Assembly (NCBI RefSeq): GCF_900112765.1
Contig: NZ_FOMZ01000016.1
Coordinates: 1-64,000 of the forward strand
Direction of reading: 5' to 3'
Origin: Actinopolyspora alba
Lineage (GTDB): Bacteria; Actinomycetota; Actinomycetes; Mycobacteriales; Pseudonocardiaceae
Length of the DNA stretch: 64,000 bases
The notes under the pieces were generated by a model. The model was given only the letters and a program-made list of their open reading frames with translations, ran no database searches and was not told the DNA's origin. A program made the translations under genes and the position numbers. Below, piece after piece: positions 43,995 to 54,046 of the stretch; position 1 is the first letter of the stretch; each line of letters opens with the position of its first letter.

Positions 43995-46900
43995 GCACGG
44001 AAGCGGTGACGCAGCCCGACAGTGCGGCAGCACAGCACCTTTCGACCGCTTCCGGCGGAGAATCCCCCGGAGGGGAAGGGGGCGGCAGCCGGTGGCGCCT
44101 GCGGCGGGGCGGCGTGGTCAACATCTGGCAGTACGCCAACCAGACGTTCGACCTCAGCGGTGGACGCGCGATCTTCCAGGGGACCAACGGCTCCGGGAAG
44201 TCCCGGACCCTGGAGTTGCTGCTGCCGCTGTGCCTGGACGGTGATCTGCGGCAGATCGGGTCCAAGGGATTCGACACGGTCAGCATGAAGCGGCTGATGC
44301 TCGACGAGCGCGAGAGCGGTGGCAACCGACTCGGCTATGCCTGGGTGGAACTGTCCAGGATCTCGCACGACGGCTCCGAACGGTTTCTGACCTGTGGGAT
44401 CGGTGTGAAGGCCACCGCGACCTCGAACCAGATCAGCGATTCGTGGCGGTTCGTCACCGAACGCCGGATCGAGCACGACCTGCGGCTGATCGGTCCGGGA
44501 GAGGTGCCGCTGAGCCAGCCCCAGCTGCGCGAGGAGCTGGGCGCGGAGTGCTTGCACGACGAGCAGTCCTTCCGGGCGAAAATCGCGGGCACGGTTTACG
44601 GCATCACCCCGGAGCGCTACGGCGATCTGCTGCACCTGCAGCGCACGCTGCGCAATCCCGACGTCGGGCTGCGGGTGCAGGAGGGACAGCTCGAACAGAT
44701 CCTGTCCGACGCGCTGCCGCCGCTGGACTCGACGCTGATACAGCGGTTGGCGACCTCGTTCGAGGACCTGGAGTCCATCCGCGAGAACATCCTGCGGCTG
44801 ACCACGGCCGACAGCGCGCTGAGCTCGTTCCTGACCACCTACGCGGACTACGCGCTGACAGTGCTGCGCACGCGTGCGAAGGCGTCCCGCGAGGCGGCCA
44901 GGCGGCGCGACTCGCTGCACACCACGATCGACGAGCTGGCCGAGCGGTACCGATCCGAACTGGACAAACGTTCCGCGAGCGAGGAACGGGTGGGCGAGCT
45001 GGAGCGGCGTGACCGCGAGCTGGACTCCTCGCTGGGGGCGCTGCGACAGAGCCCGGCCTACACCGAGCTGCAGAATCTGCACGACCGCAGGGCGCTGGTG
45101 GACAACGAGCGCTCCGCGGCGGAAGGCGCGCTGCGCACGGCCGAACGGCACCGTGACCAGGAACAGCGCTCGGTCTCCACGGTGCTGGGCATGCTGGAAC
45201 GACTGAGCTCGGACATCGACGCGGCCGAACAGCACCGCCAGCAGGCCGATGCCGGGCTCAGGGCGTCGGGGCTGGACGGTTCGCTGGCACCGGCGATACC
45301 GACGATGCCTCCCACCGAGGCCACGGTCCGCTGGGAGGTCGTGCGCGGCACGGCCGACAGCGGTTCCGAATGGCTCGACGTGGCACGGCACATCCCCCCA
45401 CAACCCGACACCGAGGAACTCGCCTCGCGGCTGCGTGAGGTCGACGAGCACGCCGCCGGGGCAATCGAGGCCGCGCGGGAACGCGGTGCGTTGACCCTGG
45501 CACTGCGGCAGCAGGCCGAGGAGACGGATCGGCAGCGGGCCGAGGTCTCCGACGCCGAACGGCAGGCCGAAGCGGCGAAGGTGACCGCCACGGAGGCGGC
45601 CGCACGGCGCAACCAGGTACGGCAGGACCTGTACGACACCGCCGTGACATGGCTGGACCGGGTTCGACGCTGGTGGCACGACGGCGCACTGGTGAGCGAG
45701 GCGGCGGGAACACCCCCGCCTCCGGAGTCGCCGACACCGGAACAGCTGACAGCCGACCGCTTCGCGGCGCGCGGCGCTCGGGAGCGGATGCGCGAGTGGG
45801 CGCAGCCGGTGCTGCATCGCGTGCGGATGCGCATCACCGAGCTGGACCGGAAGCTGGCGGAGACCCGTTCGGCGGTGTCCGAACGCGACACCGAACTCGC
45901 GGAACTGCGTTCCGGCGGCGAGCGGGTACCGGCCTCGCCCTCCTGGGCCACCGCGGAACGGGATCCGGACTCGGGCGAGGCGTTCTACCGACTGGTGGAC
46001 TTCGCGGAATCGCTGTCCGAGCCCGAACGCGCCGCGCTGGAAGGTGCGCTGGAGGCCTGCGGGCTGCTCAACGCGTGGGTGACGACCGAGGGCACCGCCA
46101 CCGACGTCGCCACCTCCGACGTGGTGGCGACCCCGGGAGAGCGGCTCACCGGGGGATCCCTGTCCGACCTACTGGTGCCCGCCGCCGAACCGGACTGCCC
46201 CGTCCCCGAGGCGCGGATCGAGGCGTTGCTGCGCTCGGTCGCCGTGGACGACACGGCGGAAACGGCGGTGCTCAGCGACGGCCGCTGGCGCAGCGGTGTG
46301 CTCTACGGCGCGTGGCGCAAGGAAACGGCCGAGTACGTGGGCGCTGGGGCTCGCGGTGCCGCTCGGCAGCAGCGCATCACCCAGCTGGAGGCCGAGCTGG
46401 CGGAACTTCGGGCGGAGCTCGGTGAGGTGGAACGGCAGCGGGCCGACTCGGCACGGCGTGCCGAGTCGCTGGAGCGCGAGCTGGAGTCCTACCCGGACGA
46501 CGACGAACTGTTCAGCGCGCACGCGAGGCTGAGCAGCGCCGTCGACGACGCGGACGAGGCACAGCGCACCGCGAACCGGTTGCGGCAGGTCCACGAACAG
46601 GCGGAGGCGCGCTGGCAGGCGATGCGTTCCGAGCTGTCCCGCGCGGCGGGCCGAGCTGGGTTGAACCCGGAGACCGAAGCGCTGCAGGAGGCCAACCGGT
46701 CCGCCACGGATGCCCGACGGGCGTTGGGAACCCTGCGCGAGGCGATCGGTTCCCGATGCCTCGGCACGTTGGAGCAGCTGGGCACCACGGTGCTGCACCA
46801 CGACGCGACGGTGGCCGACCGGATGGCGGCGGAGTCACTCGCCGAGCAGCACTGCGCGAACCACGCCGAGCAGGCCGCCGCGCTGGCGGAGTTGACCGCC

Positions 46901-48202
46901 TCCGTCGACGACGAGGGCAGGCGGGTCGCCGAACAGGTCACCGAGCTGACGCGGGAGCAGGAACAGCTCCGCGAGCGGCTACCCGAGGTCAGGGAGCAGG
47001 TCTCGGCCGCCCGGGAGGAGGCCGGGAAGCTCGACGAGAAACTGACTGCGGCTCGTGCCCGGTTGTCCGAACGCGAGTCGGAGAGCCACGAGGCGGCGAG
47101 CGCGCTGCGTCGGGCGATGGAACTACCGGGACTGTGGGCGGCGGCCGTGGCCGCCACCGAAGGGGAGCTGCCCGAAGAACCCGGTGGGGTCGAGGAGTCG
47201 GTGACCGCGCTGCTGTCCACCGCGGTGGCCCGGTCGTCACCGGGCAGCACGACGGCCAAGGCGGTGCACGACAAGCTGCACCCGCTGAAGCAGTCGCTGA
47301 GCGGTCACTTCGACGTCACCACGGCCGAGGAGGACGAGGTGCTGACCGTGACCGTGATCGGCGAGGAGGGGCCGCTGCCCGTCGCCGAGGCGGCCCTGCG
47401 GATAAACCGGCGGTTGGCCGAGCAGCGCGAGTACCTCAACGAACAGTACCGGTCGATCTTCGCCGACTACCTCATCCGCGATCTCGCGGAGCGGCTGCGC
47501 GACCAGATCGCGGTGGCCCGGGATCTGTGCGACCGGATGAATCGGGTGCTGGAGGGGGCGCGCTCCAGCCAGGGGGTGCACGTGCAGCTGGACTGGCAGC
47601 CCGCCACCGCGCTGAGCGAGGACATGCGGCAGGCCATCGAGGTGGTCCGGAAACCGTTCGCGGAACGCGGGGAGCAGGAGGACGCCCTGCTGCGGCGGGT
47701 CTTCACCGATCTGATCGAGTCGCAGCGGGAGAGCGTTTCCGGCGGTTACGGTGAGATCCTGTCCAAGGCGCTGGACTACCGGGACTGGTACGAGTTCACG
47801 GTGCGGGTCCGCGACTCCGGCCCCGACAACCAGCGGCGAGTGCGGCGACTGCGGCAGTTGTCCTCGGGGGAAACCCGGCTGGTGTCCTACGTGACCCTGT
47901 TCGCGGCGGCCGCTTCGTTCTACGACGCCATCGAGTCCGCGGCCCAGCAGCACGACCCGTTGCGGCTCGTACTGCTGGACGAGGCGTTCGAGCGCCTGGA
48001 CGACCCGACGGTGGCACGTATGCTGGGATTGCTGGTGGATCTGGACATGGACTGGATGATCACCTGGCCGAGCGGTTGGGGAGTTTCCCCCAAGATCCCG
48101 AAGATGCACATCTACGACGTGCTGCGACCGCGCAGCGGGCACGGAATCGCCTGCACCCACACCGTGTGGAACGGTCGCGGTCTGGAGCGGACGGAACATT
48201 GA
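43991..48202 (+). CDS. jetC: Wadjet type II component JetC, SMC-like ATPase (TIGR02680)
   Basis: A 1403-residue SMC/MukB-type motor. Walker A GTNGSGKS is at residues ~64-71 after the strand IWQYANQTFDLSGGRAIFQ. Long coiled-coil arms (~residues 260-620 and 770-1080, Glu/Arg/Ala/Leu-rich) flank a hinge-like middle. The C-terminal head has the signature LSSGETRLVSYV and Walker B RLVLLDEAFERLDD near residue 1330. It would extrude DNA loops and drive plasmid recognition. GTG at 43991. Intact, with no frameshift. Confidence 0.93.
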   Translation: MSTEAVTQPDSAAAQHLSTASGGESPGGEGGGSRWRLRRGGVVNIWQYANQTFDLSGGRAIFQGTNGSGKSRTLELLLPLCLDGDLRQIGSKGFDTVSMKRLMLDERESGGNRLGYAWVELSRISHDGSERFLTCGIGVKATATSNQISDSWRFVTERRIEHDLRLIGPGEVPLSQPQLREELGAECLHDEQSFRAKIAGTVYGITPERYGDLLHLQRTLRNPDVGLRVQEGQLEQILSDALPPLDSTLIQRLATSFEDLESIRENILRLTTADSALSSFLTTYADYALTVLRTRAKASREAARRRDSLHTTIDELAERYRSELDKRSASEERVGELERRDRELDSSLGALRQSPAYTELQNLHDRRALVDNERSAAEGALRTAERHRDQEQRSVSTVLGMLERLSSDIDAAEQHRQQADAGLRASGLDGSLAPAIPTMPPTEATVRWEVVRGTADSGSEWLDVARHIPPQPDTEELASRLREVDEHAAGAIEAARERGALTLALRQQAEETDRQRAEVSDAERQAEAAKVTATEAAARRNQVRQDLYDTAVTWLDRVRRWWHDGALVSEAAGTPPPPESPTPEQLTADRFAARGARERMREWAQPVLHRVRMRITELDRKLAETRSAVSERDTELAELRSGGERVPASPSWATAERDPDSGEAFYRLVDFAESLSEPERAALEGALEACGLLNAWVTTEGTATDVATSDVVATPGERLTGGSLSDLLVPAAEPDCPVPEARIEALLRSVAVDDTAETAVLSDGRWRSGVLYGAWRKETAEYVGAGARGAARQQRITQLEAELAELRAELGEVERQRADSARRAESLERELESYPDDDELFSAHARLSSAVDDADEAQRTANRLRQVHEQAEARWQAMRSELSRAAGRAGLNPETEALQEANRSATDARRALGTLREAIGSRCLGTLEQLGTTVLHHDATVADRMAAESLAEQHCANHAEQAAALAELTASVDDEGRRVAEQVTELTREQEQLRERLPEVREQVSAAREEAGKLDEKLTAARARLSERESESHEAASALRRAMELPGLWAAAVAATEGELPEEPGGVEESVTALLSTAVARSSPGSTTAKAVHDKLHPLKQSLSGHFDVTTAEEDEVLTVTVIGEEGPLPVAEAALRINRRLAEQREYLNEQYRSIFADYLIRDLAERLRDQIAVARDLCDRMNRVLEGARSSQGVHVQLDWQPATALSEDMRQAIEVVRKPFAERGEQEDALLRRVFTDLIESQRESVSGGYGEILSKALDYRDWYEFTVRVRDSGPDNQRRVRRLRQLSSGETRLVSYVTLFAAAASFYDAIESAAQQHDPLRLVLLDEAFERLDDPTVARMLGLLVDLDMDWMITWPSGWGVSPKIPKMHIYDVLRPRSGHGIACTHTVWNGRGLERTEH

Positions 48203-49482
48203 ACGATCCCGAGAGCATTCGCGCCGTCTGGGACCTGCCGGAGCTGCGGGGCCTCTGGGAACGCGCCAGGCAGGCGCTGGAGGCCGCCGACCGTCCCGCG
48301 ACGTTCCGGCTGGAGCTGCCGGACGAGCGGACCCGCCAGAAGGTGGGCGAGGTCTACGGCCGCCCCATGTGGGGGCAGGGAACCAGGATCAATGTGTCCA
48401 AATTGGATGAATCGCTGCGCGCGGGCGGACCCGGCGTCGACCTGGAACGGTTGCTGGAGATCCTGCACGAACGACCGGTCACCCGGCAGGAGTCGGGTTC
48501 GCGACGCCGAGGACACGAACAGGACCGGACCGTCGGGGTGCTGAACGCGGCGCTGGCCGAGCACGGCCTGGCGGAACAGCCGTGGGCCGCGGCGTGGACC
48601 GACTGGGTGAGACAGTACGGGCGGGTGGCCGACTCGGACCTGGACGCGACCGCGGAACGGGCCGCCGCCGTACTGGCACGTCTCGTGCTGGACCCGGATC
48701 GGCAACCACGGGTCCGGTGGTCGCGCACCGAGCTGGCAGCGCGGTGCGCCGGGAGCGAGTACGAGCTGGACAACGGAACCACGTTGAGCCGCGTGGTGCT
48801 GCGTGCAGCATCGATGGCGCACGGCACGGACTCACCGGGCGGTGAGCGCGAACGCCGGACCCTGTGGGAACGCTGCGGAGTCACGCCGGACGGAATCTCG
48901 GCCACGGTGCCCTGCTGGGCACTGCCACTGTCGGGGGAGGACGCGTGGTCGGGCACCGTGCGGGAACGCACCGAGCTGGGACTGCCGACGCACCTGACAC
49001 TCCTCGACCTCCGGGCCGCCCCGGAACCCCTGGTCGAACCGGGCACGGTGATCGCGGTGTGCCAGAACACGCGGACGCTCGAAGCCGCCGTGACCGCCGG
49101 TGTCCGGCACCCGCTGGTGTGCCTCTCCGGACGTCCCGGCACCGTGGCGCTGGAACTGCTCGACCGACTGCGGGCCGACGGGGCGGTGCTGCGGTTGCAC
49201 TGCGACTTCGACTGGACGGGGCTCTCCGTCGCGGGGGCGCTGTACGAGCGGCCGGGATTCGTGCCGTGGCGGATGTCGGCGGCGGACTACCGCGAGACGG
49301 TGAACCGGGCCGCCGCCCGGCGCACCGACCTGCGGATCCTGGACGAGAACCCCACCGAGGCACCGTGGGACCCCGAGCTCGCCGAGGTCATGTCCAGCGC
49401 GGGACGTGCCGTCGAGGAGGAGATCGTACTCGACGATCTGCTGCACGACCTGCGGAACGGCCTCGACGGCCCGGTGGCCTGA
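48199..49482 (+). CDS. jetD: Wadjet type II nuclease subunit JetD (DUF2399, TIGR02679)
   Basis: A 427-residue Toprim-containing nuclease that cuts plasmid DNA trapped by JetABC. The Toprim region shows LVCLSGRPGTVALELLDRL and the acidic LRLHCDFDWTGLSVAGALYE (DxD). The N-terminal half is the DUF3323-like domain (FRLELPDERTRQKVGEVYGR). Start: TTG at 48199 overlapping the jetC stop (TTGA); a longer upstream frame would overlap jetC deeply. It ends the operon; a hairpin repeat lies 19 bp beyond its stop. Confidence 0.9.
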   Translation: MNDPESIRAVWDLPELRGLWERARQALEAADRPATFRLELPDERTRQKVGEVYGRPMWGQGTRINVSKLDESLRAGGPGVDLERLLEILHERPVTRQESGSRRRGHEQDRTVGVLNAALAEHGLAEQPWAAAWTDWVRQYGRVADSDLDATAERAAAVLARLVLDPDRQPRVRWSRTELAARCAGSEYELDNGTTLSRVVLRAASMAHGTDSPGGERERRTLWERCGVTPDGISATVPCWALPLSGEDAWSGTVRERTELGLPTHLTLLDLRAAPEPLVEPGTVIAVCQNTRTLEAAVTAGVRHPLVCLSGRPGTVALELLDRLRADGAVLRLHCDFDWTGLSVAGALYERPGFVPWRMSAADYRETVNRAAARRTDLRILDENPTEAPWDPELAEVMSSAGRAVEEEIVLDDLLHDLRNGLDGPVA

Positions 49483-49501
49483 CAGGAGTCGGGTGTCCCG
49501 G

Positions 49502-49519
49502 CGATTTCGCGAGAAATTG
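49502..49519. repeat. Intergenic hairpin element, copy 4
   Basis: CGATTTC-GCGA-GAAATTG, flanked by CCGG and ACGCCGCGG; same form as copy 1. It lies 19 bp after the jetD stop and 70 bp before the stop of the converging GH3 gene. Confidence 0.85.
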
Positions 49520-49589
49520 ACGCCGCGGGTGGCGACCACGACACCGGTTGCCACCACGCGATCAGCCGCGCTGCACGGCCCGGGAGAGC

Positions 49590-52070
49590 TCAAGCGTCGA
49601 GCGTGAGTTCGGCGCGCAGCGGAAGCTCGGCGACGCCGCGTCCGGCGAGCACGGTGAAGGTGCCGGGTTCGAAACTCCAGCCGCCCGCGGCTGAATCCCA
49701 GTGCCGGAACGCGGCGGCCTCCAGCCGCACCGGGACGCTCGCCTCCTCACCGGGGGCGGCCTCGATCGTGGCGAATCCCGCCAACCACAGTGCGGGACGG
49801 TCCACAGCCGACTCGGTCCGCCGCAGGTACAGCTGCACGACCTCTTTGCCGTACCGATCGCCGGTGTTGCTCAGCCGCACCAGGAACAGTGCGTCCTCCC
49901 CGGCACCGATCCGGTCCGGCCCCAGCAGTGCGGAGTACTCCCACTCGGTGTACCCCAGGCCGTGCCCGAAGGAGTACGCGGGCCGCCGACCGGCTCGCTG
50001 CCACGCCCGGTAACCGAGGTGCGGACCTTCGGTGTAGACCAGCTTCCCGTGGTCGGGGCGGGTTTCGAGCACGGGCACGTCCTCCTGACGCAGCGGCCAA
50101 CTGGTCGGCAGCCGACCACCCGGCTCGCTCTCCCCCAGCAGGACGTCGGCCAGCGCGTTACCGCCCTCCTGTCCCGGGAACCAGCTCAGCAGCACGGCGG
50201 GAACCTCCTCGTGCCACTCCAGCTCGACCGGTGCGCCGGAGTTCACCACCACGACGGTGCGCGGATTCACCCGGGCGACGGCGCGGACGAGTTCGCGCTG
50301 CTTGCCGGGCAGCACGAGCGTGTCCCGGTCGAAGCCCTCGCTCTCGGTACGCGCGGTGGTACCGACCACGACGACGGCGGCATCGGCCTCGGAAGCGGCC
50401 GACACCGCCTCGGAGAACTCGCGCTCCTCGTCCGGTCGCGCCGGGAGCAGCCCCAGTGTCACGGCGCTGAGCGGCGCACCGGACACCCGATGAGTGGCGA
50501 GCGCGTCGAACGGACGCTCCGGTTCGAGCTCCACCGGCACCGTGGCGTACGGCGGGGCGAGAACGCCCGCCGCCGGATCGTCGCCTTCCGGTTGGAGCGT
50601 TCGCTCCAGCACCACCGAACCGTCGACCGACAGGGTGTGTTGCCCCACACCCGCCACGCCGAGTTCGTACTGTCCGCCCGCTGTCGGGTGCACCCTGGCG
50701 ATGACCTCGACAGTGTCCGCTCCGTGCGGTTCCGAGCCGGTCCACATCAGTTGGGCGGTTTCACGGTGCTCGGTGGCGAGCAGCTCGCCCCGCGCGCCGC
50801 GGAAGCGTAGCCGCACTCCGCGTTCCGAGGTCTCCGGATCGGTCAGCATCTCGGCCGGAACCGGTTCGAGTCCGTCCCGGACGGTCACCCCTTCGCGATG
50901 GACCACCTCGGTCGTGGGTTCGAGCGCCGCGCGCAGTCCCTCCAGCGGTGAGACCGTGTACTCCGGCACCACGCTGGAACTGCCACCTCCCTGGATTCGG
51001 GCGGCCGAGGCGTTGTGGCCGAGTACGGCCACCCTGCCCAGCTCGGAACGCCGCAGTGGCAGCAACGGCCCCTCGTTGCGCAGCAACACCATCGAGTCGG
51101 CCGCGACCTCACGAAGGATTCGGCTCCGGTCCGACGCTGTCGGCTGGGCATCACGCGGGGCCGGATCATCGAACGGGGTCGGGTCGTCGAGTTGGGTCGG
51201 GTCGTCGAGCGCGCCGACGCGCGCGGCCAGCCGAATGATCCGGCGCACCTTCTCGTCGACGGTGGCTTCGGTGATCCGTCCGGCACGGATGGCTTCGAGC
51301 AACGGCTCACCCCAGACCTCGGAAGGTCCCGGCATGGCGAGATCGTTGCCCGCCGCGGCGGAATCCGTGCTGCGCACCGCGGTCCAGTCCGAAACCACCA
51401 CCCCGTCGAATCCCCAGTCCGCGCGCAGTGGATCGGTCAGCAACGGGTGTTCGGTCATGGTGTGGCCGTTCACCCCGTTGTAAGCGGACATGACCAGCCA
51501 GGCGCCGGCGGCGACCACGCGTTCGAACGGAGCCAGGTAGACCTCGCGCAGGGTGCGCTCGTCTACCCGGACATCGACGGTGTAGCGCTCGGTCTCGGAG
51601 TCGTTGGCGACGTAGTGCTTCGGGGTCGCGGCCGTACCGGCTTCCCGCAGTGCGGTGACATAGGCCTCGGCCGTCCGCCCGGTCAGCAGCGGATCCTCGG
51701 AGAAGCACTCGAAATGCCTGCCGCCGAGCGGACTGCGGTGCAGGTTGATCGTCGGGCCGAGCACCACGTGCACCCCCTTGCGTCGCGCCTCGGCGGCGAG
51801 GAGTCCGGCGGCTCGGGCAACCGTCGACTCGTCCCAGGTCGCGGCGAGGGCCGTGGGTGAGGGAAGGCAGCTCGACGGATCACGCTCGTCCCAGAACTCA
51901 CCGCGCACTCCGGAAGGCCCGTCGGAGAGGAGCACACTTCGCAACCCGATCGCGGGCTCGGCGGGGGTGTGCCAGAAATCGGCACCGCTGATCAGTCGGA
52001 CCTTGCGTTCGACGTCGAGGCGCCCCAGCAGTTCCTCGATGCGCTCGTCCGTGATGTGCGGTGGTCTCAT
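49590..52070 (-). CDS. Glycoside hydrolase family 3 beta-glucosidase with PA14 domain
   Basis: An 826-residue GH3 enzyme. The N-terminal barrel carries SDGPSGVRGE, LGPTINLHRSPLGGRHFECF, ATPKHYVANDSE and the nucleophile Asp in GVVVSDWTAVRST. The second domain is followed by a PA14-type insert (~residues 390-540). A fibronectin-III-like C-terminus (YSFGHGLGYTEWEYS, VQLYLRRTESAVDRP) closes it. No signal peptide, so it probably acts on imported oligosaccharides or glycosides. ATG at 52070 follows GGAGGAGGAGTCCGTC. About 220 bp upstream of it hold no gene. Confidence 0.92.
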   Translation of the reverse strand: MRPPHITDERIEELLGRLDVERKVRLISGADFWHTPAEPAIGLRSVLLSDGPSGVRGEFWDERDPSSCLPSPTALAATWDESTVARAAGLLAAEARRKGVHVVLGPTINLHRSPLGGRHFECFSEDPLLTGRTAEAYVTALREAGTAATPKHYVANDSETERYTVDVRVDERTLREVYLAPFERVVAAGAWLVMSAYNGVNGHTMTEHPLLTDPLRADWGFDGVVVSDWTAVRSTDSAAAGNDLAMPGPSEVWGEPLLEAIRAGRITEATVDEKVRRIIRLAARVGALDDPTQLDDPTPFDDPAPRDAQPTASDRSRILREVAADSMVLLRNEGPLLPLRRSELGRVAVLGHNASAARIQGGGSSSVVPEYTVSPLEGLRAALEPTTEVVHREGVTVRDGLEPVPAEMLTDPETSERGVRLRFRGARGELLATEHRETAQLMWTGSEPHGADTVEVIARVHPTAGGQYELGVAGVGQHTLSVDGSVVLERTLQPEGDDPAAGVLAPPYATVPVELEPERPFDALATHRVSGAPLSAVTLGLLPARPDEEREFSEAVSAASEADAAVVVVGTTARTESEGFDRDTLVLPGKQRELVRAVARVNPRTVVVVNSGAPVELEWHEEVPAVLLSWFPGQEGGNALADVLLGESEPGGRLPTSWPLRQEDVPVLETRPDHGKLVYTEGPHLGYRAWQRAGRRPAYSFGHGLGYTEWEYSALLGPDRIGAGEDALFLVRLSNTGDRYGKEVVQLYLRRTESAVDRPALWLAGFATIEAAPGEEASVPVRLEAAAFRHWDSAAGGWSFEPGTFTVLAGRGVAELPLRAELTLDA

Positions 52071-52293
52071 GACGGACTCCTCCTCCGCGATCCTGGAATC
52101 GCTCTCGGCCGGGAAGGCGTGGTGGCGGAGCCTACGGCATCGGTCGCACGGGAACCGACAAGCGAGACGAGCCCGCGAACGGCCCGTCGCTCCCCGACCG
52201 TGTCACGTTCCCAGCCGTGTCACGACTCCTGCCGTCGTCGATACCGCGCGGCGCAGTGAGCGGACGACGGAGCGAAGTGGACGGCGCCGGTGC

Positions 52294-52677
52294 TCACTCC
52301 TCGTCGTAGCGGCGGTAGAAGTCCTTGAGCAGCTGGTGCGCCTTGCGTGTGGGGGAACCGGTTATCTCCACGCTGTCCGCGCCCAGCCGCAGGATCACGC
52401 TCTCCTGGTTGTTGCGTCGCAACCAGGACTGCACCAACGCGACGATCTTCCGGACACCCGAGCCGGACAGCAGACCGCGCACCACGAACTCGCGGGTGCC
52501 CACCCGCTCGTCGTGGATGTCGCCGAGGCCGGGATCACGGTCACGCCGTTGCAGGGATTCGATCCGCAGCCCGAGCAGTTCGTGTTCCAACGAACAGGTG
52601 AGCCGGTCCAGCGCGGCACGGTCGGTCCCGGTCACCGGTACCAGTGTCAGCTCGATCGAATCGGCGTGCTCGGTCAT
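52294..52677 (-). CDS. EACC1-like (effector-associated constant component) protein
   Basis: A 127-residue soluble protein. The pattern LLSGSGVRKIVALVQSWLRR, then SVILRLGADSVEITG, is that of EACC1 adaptor-like domains, which normally sit beside actinomycete effector genes in proposed immunity or signalling systems. No effector gene adjoins it here. The N-terminal ~45 residues form a strand-helix-strand region (ELTLVPVTGTDRAALDRLTC). ATG at 52677. The family assignment is from memory of its features and should be treated as likely, not certain. Confidence 0.58.
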   Translation of the reverse strand: MTEHADSIELTLVPVTGTDRAALDRLTCSLEHELLGLRIESLQRRDRDPGLGDIHDERVGTREFVVRGLLSGSGVRKIVALVQSWLRRNNQESVILRLGADSVEITGSPTRKAHQLLKDFYRRYDEE

Positions 52678-52877
52678 GAACTTCCAACCACGTTCGGGAG
52701 TGCGAGCTGCCGCGCGCCCGCCGGACTCGCGAACCGAGCGTACTGAAATCGATCACAGAACTGGCGCGACGCGCTCGAACATCATCCGTTCGGAGCACCG
52801 TGGGCCCCTTACCGGCTCCCGAACCGGTTCGATCGCGTCCGCCGAACATCCGAGTCACAACAGCGTTCCGGGTGTCC

Positions 52878-53939
52878 CTATGCCGGAAAGTACCGGGGCT
52901 CCACCACACGCACCCCTTCGAGTGAACGCACGAAGTCGGCGCCGAGAGCCGTGGCGGGGGTGCGCGTACCGACCGGAACCTCACCAGCCTCGATCGCGGT
53001 GACGACACGCAGCACCGCGTCGGCGGTGAGATCGTAGGTGTCCGGCCCGATCAGCGCGGCACTGACCGCGTTGCCCGCCGCGTCACCGGCCTCGGCGTAG
53101 ACCTCCACACGGCTGGCCGACCTGCTGCCACGGCCCGGTCCCCGTACGAAGGCGTCGATCGCGGTGTTGGCGATGCGTCGAACCCGGGGTTTGCCGAACA
53201 GGTCCCGGGTGACACGCGCGGCGGTCGGATTCATCCGGTCGAGGCCGGGCAGCCCCGCGAAGGCCGTGATGTTGCCGATGCCCGTGGTGCGGTAAGCCGT
53301 CGCCACATCCCCCCAGGGCAGCGAGGTCACGACTCGCTGTCCCCCGGGGAAGTCGACCGTGCGTCTGCGCCAACCGACGGGCACGTCACGCAGGGCGCCC
53401 TCCAACCGGACCCGACCGCCCAACGACACGCCCTCCAACGCGCTCTTCAGCGTCCCCGGGCTGATGCCACCGGTGGTGGTGAACGCGAGATCGAGATCGG
53501 TGGCGTCGGGCAGTTCGGCAGCGACCATCGCGGCCAGGCAGTCGGTCGGCACCACGTCGAAACCGGCGCCGGGCAACAGAGTCACACCCGCGGCCCTGCT
53601 CTCGGAGTCCCGCTCGAAGGCGGCCTCGAAAACGTCCACCTCGCCCGTGATGTCCAGGTAGTGGGTCCCGGTACGCAGACAGGCATCGACCATCGGAGCC
53701 GAGGTCGCGGAGAACGGACCGGCGCAGTGCGCCACGGTGTCGACCTCCCGCAGGCACGCGTCGAGCCGGTGGGTGTCCCGCAGGTCCAGCGTTCGGTACT
53801 CCAGTCCGAGCGGCACTGCGGTGGCGGCGAGTTTGCGGGGGTCCCGTCCGGCGAGCACCGGGCGGTGTCCGCGTCGCACGGCGAGCTCCGCGACCAACCG
53901 GCCGGTGTAACCGGTGGCGCCGTAGAGCATCCAGACCAT
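52878..53939 (-). CDS. Saccharopine dehydrogenase-like / trans-acting enoyl reductase-like protein
   Basis: A 353-residue Rossmann protein. The NAD(P) motif MLYGATGYTGRLVAE is at the N-terminus, with VLAGRDPRKL and VAHCAGPFSATSAPMVDACL. LPGAGFDVVPTDCLA is the signature of the actinomycete saccharopine-dehydrogenase-like group. That group includes the M. tuberculosis trans-acting enoyl reductase of lipid synthesis. The substrate is unknown here; no lipid genes adjoin. GTG or ATG start at 53939 (MVWMLYGAT). Confidence 0.85.
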   Translation of the reverse strand: MVWMLYGATGYTGRLVAELAVRRGHRPVLAGRDPRKLAATAVPLGLEYRTLDLRDTHRLDACLREVDTVAHCAGPFSATSAPMVDACLRTGTHYLDITGEVDVFEAAFERDSESRAAGVTLLPGAGFDVVPTDCLAAMVAAELPDATDLDLAFTTTGGISPGTLKSALEGVSLGGRVRLEGALRDVPVGWRRRTVDFPGGQRVVTSLPWGDVATAYRTTGIGNITAFAGLPGLDRMNPTAARVTRDLFGKPRVRRIANTAIDAFVRGPGRGSRSASRVEVYAEAGDAAGNAVSAALIGPDTYDLTADAVLRVVTAIEAGEVPVGTRTPATALGADFVRSLEGVRVVEPRYFPA

Positions 53940-54046
53940 GGGCCAGCCTCCGCGATCGACGGTCGGGTATCACGCCGCGACTAGAGGCGCGCACCGTGTC
54001 GGACTCCACGTCGGAACCCGGCACCGTATCGCGCCGAGCGACAAAC

